Shown here piece after piece: positions 52,372 through 59,643 of a stretch of DNA of 64,000 nucleotides. The stretch's first letter is position 1. The number at the start of each line of letters is the position of its first letter. The notes beneath the pieces are model-generated. The model made no database searches. It was not told the origin of the DNA and saw nothing but the letters and a program-made list of their open reading frames with translations. The DNA comes from Limnohabitans curvus (GTDB lineage: Bacteria > Pseudomonadota > Gammaproteobacteria > Burkholderiales > Burkholderiaceae_C). The position numbers were made by a program, and so were the translations under genes. Where the stretch lies: positions 1 through 64,000 of the forward strand of contig NZ_NESP01000002.1 in the NCBI RefSeq assembly GCF_003063475.1, in the 5' to 3' direction.

Positions 52372-54395
52372 TCCCGCCCCAACAAGTTATTGATCATCAT
52401 GCTGGCCGCATTGGTTTGCTCTGGAGCCGTGACCACCACCGTCTTTTCCTGAGCTTCGGGCCTTAACTCTTGTCCTCCAATAGCCTGAGAACCCACCTTT
52501 TCAGCCTCTGCAGCAAGGTCCTGATCCGTTGCAGAATCATCTTCACTGGCTGCTTTCACAGCTTCGCTGATCTTCACAAGTGGGTCCACCGAACCAGCGG
52601 CCCAATTTCGTTCAATGACAAAGGAGGGGTCGCGTTCGGGTGTGTCTTGGATAGCGGCGAACTTCTCAACATAGGCTCGACCCCAGCGGCCTTTAGAGGG
52701 CAACCAGTGACGGTAATCAACCTTTGCGGCAGGGTAGCTTCCGACCAACTTGAGAAAGCCCGTGCAACTGTCTAGCCCACCGATTTCCGAGGGCATGATC
52801 AGCCACTTCTCGTGATCTTGAATATTCACGCCAGCGCCATCTCGCATTTCGTTGACCGCAAGTGCTTGGTTTTGGCTAACCGTTTCCATTTCGACTTTGC
52901 CCAAACGCTTCGCAGCCCGCTCCATCATGGAGGCCTCATTCATTCGAAGCATGAGCACAGTGTTGAAACAGTTCATGACCGTGTCGCCACGATCTTTGCC
53001 CATAGAAGACCAGTATTGGGAATCGCTTTGAATACCCGAAACAATCGAAACGCCGAATTTCCTCAAGGTGGCGAGGTGTTCATCCAGTTTGATGTCGCCA
53101 AGGGTGTGAACCTCATCCAAGAAGAACCAATACCTGTCTTCATGAACAATTTCTTGCTTTGCCGAAATCATTGCAAACGCCGAGGCTAGGATGAGGCGAT
53201 ACAACGGCGAAAACATGGCACGGGTGTCATCCGTGCCAAGAATGAAAAACCGCGCATCGTCATCTGACTCTAAAAAATCACGGATTGACCAGTTGCCTGG
53301 CTGGACCGCTTTCAAACCGTTGAGGTAAATCGCAATTGAAGAGATAACACCTTGGCGCTGACCTTTCGAATCACCGCCGACCGCTGAACTTGCCACCGAC
53401 TTCTCAATCAGCTTTTCCATTTCATCGTCTGGCATTTCGAAAATTGCTTTCGCAATGTCGCGGGTATCGATCGCGCCATATTTCGCAAGCCGGAGCAGCA
53501 TGACGCTAAACAGCGCCCGAGCCGCATCTTCAAAAAATGCACTTGCGCCATGCACAACGCCTCCCTTTGGAGGCAAGAAGGCGTGCGCGAAGGTGTCGGC
53601 GTCATAAACGTACTTGAGTTCCGAAAAGATGGACCAAGGGACAGAACCAACCAATGCGGGATTAAAGAAATAGTCCTTGCCTGGACGGAAATATGCGCGG
53701 AAGAATTCGCCGCTCTGGTCGTAAATCACACTCTTGCGTTTTTTCGCAAACACTTGCTGCATCAAGTCGTGAATCACCAACGACTTACCCGAGCCTTGTG
53801 CCCCCTGCATCAAAATCCCCGTCATCGGAGCGGAGGCGGGGAGTGTCACTTCTGCCAGTTTGTATTGCCCACCATCCTTCAACCGAACCATTCGATCAAG
53901 CTCAGTTTGGCTGACAACCTCACGGGCTCCGCGAATCCGCTTGTCCTCCATGTTGCGCTCACCAATACGCTGCAAGATCAGCCAAACGACCAAGTAGCCA
54001 ATAAACGGCAAGATCATGCTCAGGATGAAATACCAGTGAAATTCATCAACAGCCGACCACTCTTTGTTTAGAGCTTGTCTTACTTGTGCAGGCTTCAGAG
54101 ACCTCGCCCGTTGCCCGTCATCGGTAATTGCTTCGATGGTTTTGTAGTGACCAGTTGAATCTCTGATTTCCCACTTTGAGCGGATATCCGGCTCCGCATA
54201 CCTAGCGACCGCAGCCACTCGAACAATGTCAATTTCGCGATCTGTAGCCCCGTTGAACCAAAGGATGTAGGGCAAAAAGAAGCAGGGCACTGCGCCCAGC
54301 CAAAAACTCATAACAGCCGCTTGAATGGATAAATTAAGGCGAGTGGCGAAAACAGCTCGCCCAATACCTGCGTGACTGGCGGCGGCGTTCTTCAT
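52368..54395 (-). CDS. traD: Type IV coupling protein TraD
   Basis: 675 residues. Two N-terminal membrane helices (FWLGAVPCFFLPYILWF near 31; YFILSMILPFIGYLVVWLIL near 122) are followed by a VirD4-type ATPase: Walker A GAQGSGKSLVIHDL near 196, YDQSGEF, and Walker B YWFFLDEVHTLGD near 422. The C-terminal tail is acidic and disordered. It brings the relaxase-DNA complex to the channel. It overlaps the unknown 116-residue gene and the DUF3426-like gene by 4 bp. Confidence 0.92.
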   Translation of the reverse strand: MKNAAASHAGIGRAVFATRLNLSIQAAVMSFWLGAVPCFFLPYILWFNGATDREIDIVRVAAVARYAEPDIRSKWEIRDSTGHYKTIEAITDDGQRARSLKPAQVRQALNKEWSAVDEFHWYFILSMILPFIGYLVVWLILQRIGERNMEDKRIRGAREVVSQTELDRMVRLKDGGQYKLAEVTLPASAPMTGILMQGAQGSGKSLVIHDLMQQVFAKKRKSVIYDQSGEFFRAYFRPGKDYFFNPALVGSVPWSIFSELKYVYDADTFAHAFLPPKGGVVHGASAFFEDAARALFSVMLLRLAKYGAIDTRDIAKAIFEMPDDEMEKLIEKSVASSAVGGDSKGQRQGVISSIAIYLNGLKAVQPGNWSIRDFLESDDDARFFILGTDDTRAMFSPLYRLILASAFAMISAKQEIVHEDRYWFFLDEVHTLGDIKLDEHLATLRKFGVSIVSGIQSDSQYWSSMGKDRGDTVMNCFNTVLMLRMNEASMMERAAKRLGKVEMETVSQNQALAVNEMRDGAGVNIQDHEKWLIMPSEIGGLDSCTGFLKLVGSYPAAKVDYRHWLPSKGRWGRAYVEKFAAIQDTPERDPSFVIERNWAAGSVDPLVKISEAVKAASEDDSATDQDLAAEAEKVGSQAIGGQELRPEAQEKTVVVTAPEQTNAASMMINNLLGRE

Positions 54396-54742
54396 GCGCG
54401 ATCTCCCACAACTTGAGAGGGCAAGGGCATTTGCTCAATTTCCTGAAAACTCATAAGTTCAGCAGGAAACAGTTCGCCTAGATTCGGACGCTTCTCACCA
54501 CAACTATCGCGCCAAAGCCCATCAGGCATCTTGAGGAAGTTTCTGTAAAAGAGCCCACCATCGGGCGCGTGGATCAGCAATTCAGCGAACGTAACCTGTC
54601 CATCAGACTCTGGGCCAAACTCGGCCAAAACAGCCTTGTAGGGGCGATCTGGCGACACATAGACGGTTGCGTTTGCGCGGTAAACGCCAACCACCAGATC
54701 CGATATTTGATTGACCCCTTCGGGGCTAGTATTCATGAACAT
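54392..54742 (-). CDS. Hypothetical protein between RHH gene and traD
   Basis: 116 residues. AAAGGAGG nine bases upstream points to ATG 54742; an upstream TTG (54748) overlaps the previous stop. Compact soluble protein (LVVGVYRANATVYVSPDRPY, VTFAELLIHAPDGGLFYRNF) without a recognised family. It overlaps traD by 4 bp. Its place in the relaxosome operon suggests a relaxosome or coupling role. Confidence 0.6.
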   Translation of the reverse strand: MFMNTSPEGVNQISDLVVGVYRANATVYVSPDRPYKAVLAEFGPESDGQVTFAELLIHAPDGGLFYRNFLKMPDGLWRDSCGEKRPNLGELFPAELMSFQEIEQMPLPSQVVGDRA

Positions 54743-54744
54743 GG

Positions 54745-55107
54745 TCAATTGCCTCCTTTTTTGAACAGCCCTCGTTGCTGTCCAACCAGCACCGCTTGTG
54801 AAATTTCAAAACCCTGCTTGAGGTGTTCCGTCATCTCGCTTACCCGCTCATCTGGCTTGCGCCCTACATCCATTGCCGAGAGCATCGCGGCACCTACGGC
54901 AGCAAGCTCAAGAATGTGTGCAACCCTTCCATCGATGGTGTTGACGCGGTTGATCAGGTCTTCATGCTTGCGGTCAAAACCCGCCAAGCCCTCATGCAGA
55001 AACACCCTCAAAAGCTCGGCCTTGGAGACCTTGCGGGCGCGGGCTTCTTTGGTCAAAGCTTCATCATCAGCCTCATCCAAACGCAACAGTACAGACTTAG
55101 TTTTCAC
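54745..55107 (-). CDS. Ribbon-helix-helix relaxosome/autoregulatory protein (TrwA-like by position)
   Basis: 120 residues from GTG 55107 with AGGGGA upstream. The N-terminal RHH fold shows the strand KSVLLRLDEADDEALTKEAR followed by KVSKAELLRVFLHEGL; a helical C-terminal part follows (MTEHLKQGFEISQAVLVGQQ). TrwA (R388) and TraY/TraM-type accessory proteins have this fold, bind next to oriT and repress their own operon. Here the promoter is flanked by a perfect 10-bp inverted repeat. First gene of the mobilisation operon, 165 bp from the predicted nic. Confidence 0.75.
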   Translation of the reverse strand: MKTKSVLLRLDEADDEALTKEARARKVSKAELLRVFLHEGLAGFDRKHEDLINRVNTIDGRVAHILELAAVGAAMLSAMDVGRKPDERVSEMTEHLKQGFEISQAVLVGQQRGLFKKGGN

Positions 55108-55131
55108 TCTTTCCCCTTAGGCGTTATCTTT

Positions 55132-55184
55132 TGATATACATTCTAAGTAGGGCCGCAGGCCTTGTAAATAATTTATGTATATCA
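55132..55184 (-). promoter_or_regulatory. Mobilisation-operon promoter flanked by 10-bp inverted repeat
   Basis: Leftward -35 TTTACA (complement of 55163-55168), 17-bp spacer, -10 TAGAAT (complement of 55140-55145). TGATATACAT (55132-55141) and ATGTATATCA (55175-55184) are perfect inverted arms. One overlaps the -10 and the other sits just upstream of the -35. This is a classic autorepression layout for the RHH protein encoded immediately downstream. Confidence 0.7.
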
Positions 55185-55254
55185 TTTGATTACATTTCGC
55201 ACCGCACACCTGATATCACCGAAACCCGTACCAGCAGGGACTTAGATGGGTATT

Positions 55255-55345
55255 TAGGCGGCTCGTGATAACGTGCGTAATGTGTGTTCTTTATTCAAGG
55301 TGTCTTTGCCCACAGCTACCTTTCTTAGTACTAAACTACGCACGT
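55255..55345 (+). other. oriT: Predicted origin of transfer (oriT) with nic site
   Basis: TGCGTAATGTGT (55274-55285), followed by GTTC, aligns with the F nic (TGCGTGGGGTGT/GGTG) and the R388 nic (TGCGTATTGTCT/ATAG). A short hairpin GCTCGT-GATA-ACGTGC (55261-55276, one T-T mismatch) ends 9 nt before the predicted nick, the same spacing as in F. A further 9-bp inverted repeat ACGTGCGTA (55271-55279) / TACGCACGT (55337-55345) spans the site. The predicted nick lies between 55285 and 55286 on the + strand, with rightward transfer. Confidence 0.65.
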
Positions 55346-55391
55346 GAACCCCTCACAAGTACCACGAACATTTTAAGAAAGAGAGCGATTT

Positions 55392-55691
55392 ATGACCGAA
55401 GTGGCTAATCAGGAAACGGACAGCAAGAACCCCAAAGCCCCACGAGTGTCACGGGCAAAGAACCTTGAGGCACGTCTCGCGGAGATGGAGAAGAAGACGA
55501 AGGAACTCCGCGAGAAATTGCGCGAGGAGCAACGTAAGGAGCGCGAAGAAAACTCTCGGGCGGTAGCAGCCTTGCATAAGACCGAGGGTTTGGATGTTTT
55601 CGACGTTGAGGCTTGGGCGGCAGCTATGCCACAAGTCAAAGCGTTGCTAGAAAAAGCACAGTCCGCACTTCCGCAGGAAGCGGACGCTTAA
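55392..55691 (+). CDS. Small coiled-coil protein next to oriT
   Basis: 99 residues, highly charged: a Lys/Arg-Glu heptad region (NLEARLAEMEKKTKELREKL, REEQRKEREENSR) and a C-terminal helix (VEAWAAAMPQVKALLEKAQS). AGAGAG precedes the ATG. It is divergent from the RHH gene across oriT. The perfect palindrome TTAGTACTAA (55325-55334) lies in its upstream region. Function unknown; KfrA-like or relaxosome-accessory roles are possible. Confidence 0.65.
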   Translation: MTEVANQETDSKNPKAPRVSRAKNLEARLAEMEKKTKELREKLREEQRKEREENSRAVAALHKTEGLDVFDVEAWAAAMPQVKALLEKAQSALPQEADA

Positions 55692-55744
55692 AGGCAATGT
55701 TCAGGGCTTTGCTCTGAACGAGCCGTAGACCGTCAACAGACCAA

Positions 55745-55884
55745 CGGAGGTTTTCCACAAATCCACGGACCCCAACGCCGACGAAGCGAATCTTCAATAA
55801 TTCGCGTAGTCGGGACTTCGAGACTTATCCACCTGGCGTGGGAAAGTCCGAAGGAGTGGGAAGTGGGTTTGTGGGAAACCTCCG
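55745..55884. ncRNA. Structured element R1 (first of two related copies)
   Basis: Arms 55745-55766 and 55863-55884 pair over 22 positions (20 Watson-Crick, 2 G-T). Inside lie a hairpin GCGAAT/ATTCGC and a second stem CTTCG-GACTT ... AAGTC-CGAAG closed by CCAC/GTGG. The whole fold is repeated about 250 bp to the right (R2) with compensatory changes. The element contains no supported gene. Strand is undetermined: it may be an RNA or a folded single-strand DNA site. Confidence 0.6.
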
Positions 55885-56001
55885 TTCATTTTTGCCAGAC
55901 AGAACTCAGCGGCGATAGGCCGCTCAAGCAAACAGGTGTTGCCAGCCGTTCAGGTGGCAACCAAAGGCAATGCCCCAGCGAAGCGAAGGGCGAGCCGTGG
56001 C

Positions 56002-56133
56002 GGTTGTCCACAAACGCACGGACCCCGAAGCCGCCAGCGGGGATATTCATAATCCCCGTGGGGGGCTCCGAGAATCTTTTCCACCTTGCGTGGGAAAGTC
56101 TCGGAGAGTGGGAGGTGTGGCTTGTGGGCAACC
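56002..56133. ncRNA. Structured element R2 (second copy)
   Basis: Same architecture as R1. The outer stem is GGTTGTCCACAA (56002-56013) with TTGTGGGCAACC (56122-56133). The inner hairpin is GGGGAT/ATCCCC, where R1 has GCGAAT/ATTCGC. The third stem CTCCGAGA/TCTCGGAG stands where R1 has CTTCG/CGAAG. TTGCGTGGGAAAGTC (TGGCGTGGGAAAGTC in R1) is the conserved apical piece. Pairing is kept while bases change. Confidence 0.6.
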
Positions 56134-56299
56134 TTTCGTCGATGCACCCGACTTGCTCGGAGTGCTTCGACAGTAGCAAGGTAAGCCGATGCGGCGAATA
56201 AGGAATTTTGGCCCTAGGCCAAACTGGCTACTGTCTCGGCAAATGACGCCGAGACGTGCGGCGAGGTTCAAGCGCAGCGAAGGACGAGCCGAGGCATCA

Positions 56300-56379
56300 G
56301 GCCCATTGGCCGCATGGCCTCACACAGAGGCCACACGTTCGGCGCTGATAACGACCGCACGGGAGACTCAGCGACGAAC
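56300..56379. ncRNA. Structured element S1
   Basis: Three hairpins in order: GGCC-CATT-GGCC (56300-56311), TGGCCTC/GAGGCCA (56315-56321 / 56327-56333), and GTTCGGCGCTGA/TCAGCGACGAAC (56337-56348 / 56368-56379, one mismatch). The same order recurs at 56436-56515. Confidence 0.55.
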
Positions 56380-56435
56380 CGCCTCAAAAACCAGAACATA
56401 TCGAAACTACCAAACCAGTTGAACTAATACAAAAA

Positions 56436-56515
56436 GGCCCTCGGGCCGCATGTCCTCGCAAGAGGGCAACCGTTCGGCGCTGATACATCCAGACCTGGAC
56501 GACTCAGCGCCGAAC
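56436..56515. ncRNA. Structured element S2
   Basis: Second copy of S1: GGCC-CTCG-GGCC (56436-56447), TGTCCTC/GAGGGCA with one T-G pair (56451-56457 / 56462-56468), and a perfect 12-bp stem GTTCGGCGCTGA/TCAGCGCCGAAC (56472-56483 / 56504-56515) enclosing CCAG-AC-CTGG. It lies about 60 bp beyond the 3' end of the DUF3560 gene. Confidence 0.55.
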
Positions 56516-56540
56516 CGCCACGAAATCCAACCAACACCAA

Positions 56541-56568
56541 AAGGGGCCAGCTTGGCGGCTGACCCCTT
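56541..56568 (-). terminator. Probable terminator of the DUF3560 gene
   Basis: Read leftward, AAGGGGTCAGC pairs with GCTGGCCCCTT (one G-T pair), with a 6-nt loop, then TT. It starts 6 bp after the DUF3560 stop codon. Confidence 0.55.
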
Positions 56569-56573
56569 GGGCT

Positions 56574-58622
56574 TTAGGCTGCGGCGCTCATGGCTTGCGG
56601 AGCGTTGACCGCAAAGACTGCGGCGCGCACATTGGTGCCACTGGCCACAAAGCTGCCTTCGGGCAAATTCTCAAAGGTGCCGCCCATTTGTCGGGCAAGG
56701 CCTCCGAGGCGTTCAGCCTGTCGGGGGCCACCTGCACAAATCGCCACCAGTCGGCCACCTTGTTTCAAGAACTTGAGGGCGTGCTCGATGTGCTTAATGT
56801 CCTCGGCGTTGACAAAGGGGGGATTCATCACCACACGGTCAAAGCGCCCGAAAGTGTCAGGATTCAAGGTCAAAAAATCGGCATGGTGAATGTCTGCGCC
56901 CAATTCCTGCGCCTTGAGCTGTTCGCACAATTTGCCGTTGATTTCAACGGCGGTGCGGACTGCCTCGCCTGCGGTCGCTTCGCGGATTGCTTGCAAGAGG
57001 TTGCCCGTTCCTGCGCTTGGCTCCAGCACGGTCATGCCCGCTTCAATCTCTGCCATTTCCACGATTTCAGCAGCTAACGGGGCGGGGGTCGGGAATAGTT
57101 GCGGAGCGGTCACGACTTGAACGCCCGTCTTCAACGTCTCACGCATGGCGGCGATTTGGTCGGCTTCGGCTTGCTTGGCCTGTTGCGCTGGTGTGTGGTT
57201 TTGTGCATCACTTGCCACGGGCTTAGATACTGGCATTTCAATTCGGCGGTCAAAAGTCACGGGCGCGGCATCTTGGTTTTGGCCTTCGGCTTTGGGTGGG
57301 TCCACGCGCTTGGCGTCAGTGATAAAAACATTGAAATAATGGTGGCCTTCGTTGCCGGTTTTCTTCACAAAGCAACCCATCGCACAGCGGACGCGATGCG
57401 CGGCGACTTCTGAGGTGGCTTTGGTTTTCTCGGTGCCTCGGTAATCCTTTGGCACCTTGTCGAATTGGGCTTTTGTCATTTCGATGCAGCCTTCAGCTGG
57501 GTAGTTCACCAGCGGCCCCAGCGTTGTGGCCTTCTTGGCCTTGCTTGCGTCTTCTTCAGTTGGGGCGTTGTAGTCCTGCACCTCCTCGATGCCGCGAACT
57601 GGCACAAATCGGGCATTCGTGCGAACACTCAAAATGCGGCCTTCGCGCTTGTTGACGCGAAGCACCACCAACCACTCGGAGCCAATCAAGACACGGCCAC
57701 CGACTTGAATGTCGAACTTTTCACCCTTGACCACACCATCTTCGCCCAGCATGGCGCGCTCATAGGCGATGCGGTTTTCATAGTGATTGAGCCAGCGACG
57801 CACTCGCTCAGTGCTTGCAGGAAATTGTCTTTTCGCCTCCTCGATGACTTCTTCAACGGTGCGGGGCGCGTACAAATTCGGATGACTGTTATTTAGAACC
57901 GTGTAGGCGCTTGGCAACTGGTCCCAATCTTCGCGGTCGCCTTCCTTGCGAGGCATTTGGTGGTTGCGGTAGCCTGAAATTTTGAGAGCCATTGCCAGTT
58001 TTTTGGCGGGGTCTGTCTCGGCTTCGCATTTGAGCCAAAAGCCCAAAAACTGCTCGGCCTCGGTGATGTGCTTTTCTTGCTTTCGCTTGTCGGCCTCCAG
58101 TCCTTTGATGCGGCGGTGTCGCACATCGGGGCGCTCTTTGTATTTGGCATGAGCCACGGCGCGTTCGGCGCGTCGGCTCCAGTAGGCTGACGTTTCCCAA
58201 AGTTGCACGGCGCGGCGCATTCCATTCTCGATGCGCTGGGCATCCTTGCGAGCGTGGCGCTCGCTATGGTGTCCCACTAGGATGGGCTGACCGAATGGGA
58301 TGTGTTCGGTGATGCTTTGCACGTGCTCCCGTGCGCTTGCGGCTTCTTTGCCGCGCTTGTCTGAATAGTCCTCGAAGCGGTCGGCGCGTTCTTCTGCGCG
58401 TTCAGTCAATGAGCGGTCATCGTCTTCAATTTCTCCAGCCAGTTCGATGCACAAATCCTCGCGCTCTGGCGTCCACATCGGAGCCACGAAAATTTCTTGT
58501 TTTGGTGCCCACTTGAACCCTGCCGCCTTGACGCGCTCGTAAGTTTCCGCGTCTAAGCGTTGCGAAGCCGAAAGGCGCAATTTATTGTCATCGGGCGAAT
58601 ATGTCGCGCTAAATGTTGTCAT
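56574..58622 (-). CDS. DUF3560 protein fused to N6-adenine-type methyltransferase
   Basis: 682 residues from ATG 58622, set by GGAG at the conserved leader; the longer open frame reads through that leader. The N-terminal part is DUF3560-like (FSATYSPDDNKLRLSASQRL, GFKWAPKQEIFVAPMWTPER, SERHARKDAQRIENGMRRAV). The C-terminal part is a class I methyltransferase: motif I VLEPSAGTGNLLQAI near 530 and catalytic motif IV MNPPF near 598 (NPPF class, adenine-N6). Such proteins are common in leading regions and may protect incoming DNA against restriction. Last gene of a leftward run from ssb. Confidence 0.85.
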   Translation of the reverse strand: MTTFSATYSPDDNKLRLSASQRLDAETYERVKAAGFKWAPKQEIFVAPMWTPEREDLCIELAGEIEDDDRSLTERAEERADRFEDYSDKRGKEAASAREHVQSITEHIPFGQPILVGHHSERHARKDAQRIENGMRRAVQLWETSAYWSRRAERAVAHAKYKERPDVRHRRIKGLEADKRKQEKHITEAEQFLGFWLKCEAETDPAKKLAMALKISGYRNHQMPRKEGDREDWDQLPSAYTVLNNSHPNLYAPRTVEEVIEEAKRQFPASTERVRRWLNHYENRIAYERAMLGEDGVVKGEKFDIQVGGRVLIGSEWLVVLRVNKREGRILSVRTNARFVPVRGIEEVQDYNAPTEEDASKAKKATTLGPLVNYPAEGCIEMTKAQFDKVPKDYRGTEKTKATSEVAAHRVRCAMGCFVKKTGNEGHHYFNVFITDAKRVDPPKAEGQNQDAAPVTFDRRIEMPVSKPVASDAQNHTPAQQAKQAEADQIAAMRETLKTGVQVVTAPQLFPTPAPLAAEIVEMAEIEAGMTVLEPSAGTGNLLQAIREATAGEAVRTAVEINGKLCEQLKAQELGADIHHADFLTLNPDTFGRFDRVVMNPPFVNAEDIKHIEHALKFLKQGGRLVAICAGGPRQAERLGGLARQMGGTFENLPEGSFVASGTNVRAAVFAVNAPQAMSAAA

Positions 58623-58628
58623 GGTTTC

Positions 58629-58682
58629 TTCTCCAGGTAAGCGGCCAACTTTGGGCCATCCAGTAACCGACTGGCTCGGGTG
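58629..58682 (-). repeat. Duplicated leader L2 upstream of the DUF3560 gene
   Basis: This 54-nt block is identical, apart from one indel, to 60091-60145 upstream of ssb. In mRNA sense it folds CCAGT/ACTGG and GGCC/GGCC and ends in the CTGGAGAA ribosome site. Further upstream a perfect hairpin ATGCACTG/CAGTGCAT (58699-58718) occurs only in this copy. Likely a shared translational or transcriptional control element. Confidence 0.65.
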
Positions 58683-58731
58683 TTTGCTCAACACTCCAAT
58701 GCACTGCTCGCAGTGCATCAGGCTGTTGGGT

Positions 58732-59025
58732 TTAGTGGGCTGTTTGCTTTGCGGTGTTTGGTCGAAGGCTGGATTCTTTGACCGGAAACCACGGAGAGGA
58801 TGAATTGACAAGGTAGCGTGAACCTCGCGCATACAGTCCACAAGGCGCCTCGGGTTTCTGAAAAAAGCCCGTCACTTGCATTTCAAACTCGACGCCGTTG
58901 TCATTCGTAAAAATCACATGGTCACCAATCGCAAAGCGTAACGGCTGGCCGTTTTCTGGTGCGAATGGTTTGTCTCTGTCATGTTCTGCGGTGACTCTTT
59001 CCGCCCACGCCCAATGGCTGCTCAT
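58732..59025 (-). CDS. Small hypothetical leading-region protein
   Basis: 97 residues (MSSHWAWAERVTAEHDRDKP, FAIGDHVIFTNDNGVEFEMQ, VTGFFQKPE, YLVNSSSPWFPV). The middle looks like a small beta domain. It overlaps the upstream frameshifted gene by 4 bp (ATGA), supporting operon membership. No recognised family, but similar small proteins accompany ssb and radC genes in conjugative elements. Confidence 0.6.
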   Translation of the reverse strand: MSSHWAWAERVTAEHDRDKPFAPENGQPLRFAIGDHVIFTNDNGVEFEMQVTGFFQKPEAPCGLYARGSRYLVNSSSPWFPVKESSLRPNTAKQTAH

Positions 59026-59341
59026 GATGCTTGGCCCGTGATGCCATAGTGGGCCTGTTTGTTGCCCACATTAAAAATGCCATCCATCTCTACACCTTCC
59101 AGCATTTCGATGGGTACATCAATACCCAATTCATCCAGCTTATTAACAAACGGCTCAATGGTTTGAGCAAAGCCACCCGCTTGGGCGAGTTCGGGGTCTT
59201 CCAAGTTGGAATAAATAAAGCCATCTTCTTTGTTGGTCTTGTCTTCAATGACCATAAAAAAACCCTGTAACGGCTTATCCCATCCCATCATCACGGTGAT
59301 GGCATCGCCTTTATGTGTGGTCTTAAAAAATGTTGCGACAT
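59022..59341 (-). CDS. Leading-region protein needing a -1 frameshift at a T6 run
   Basis: The natural start is ATG 59341, 2 bp after the preceding stop: ATG TCG CAA CAT TTT TTA AGA, which soon stops. The conserved body (KTTHKGDAITVMMGWDKPLQ, GFFMVIEDKTNKEDGFIYSN, FVNKLDELGIDVPIEMLEG) lies in the -1 frame and starts right after the T run. T TTT TTA is a classical -1 slippery heptamer; slippage gives MSQHF(F/L)KTTHKGDA. One missing T from sequencing or mutation is the simpler explanation. About 106 residues after correction; function unknown. Confidence 0.6.
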
Positions 59342-59343
59342 GA

Positions 59344-59565
59344 TTAAGCGCCCTTCTGTGTCGTTGTTGTTTCACGTTCGCCGATGTATCGCTGACTAGA
59401 TTCAAGCCGAGCCACAAAAGGCGCAGCAATAACCGACAAAATTGCACCCATAGCTAATGGGTTTGAGGTTTGACCTTCAACCACTAGCAGATAAAGAAAG
59501 CCCGCAAAGCACAAAGCCGCTTTGATGATGTAAAACAAAGTGAATTGATGTTTAAAGTTTTTCAT
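59344..59565 (-). CDS. Small two-helix membrane protein
   Basis: 73 residues: helices YIIKAALCFAGFLYLLVVEG and LAMGAILSVIAAPFVARLES, then a polar tail ending GERETTTTQKGA. It lies 78 bp after ssb and directly before the frameshifted gene. No family recognised. Confidence 0.55.
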   Translation of the reverse strand: MKNFKHQFTLFYIIKAALCFAGFLYLLVVEGQTSNPLAMGAILSVIAAPFVARLESSQRYIGERETTTTQKGA

Positions 59566-59643
59566 GTCTGCTTTGATTGTGATTAGGTGTTAAGTGGCTT
59601 CCGGCTTGGTCTTTCGTGCAATACAAACCAGAAGCCCGAAGCT

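Noticed and set aside
55745..56515. CRISPR array suspected from the regularly spaced repeats near oriT
   Set aside because: There are only two copies of each of two different elements, each with internal stems and compensatory changes. There are no short identical repeats with unique spacers and no cas genes.
58623..58841. 73-residue N-terminal extension of the DUF3560 protein
   Set aside because: It is the translation of the conserved leader L2 and of the end of the upstream gene. The ribosome site GGAG directly before ATG 58622 and the matching ssb leader argue for the shorter start.
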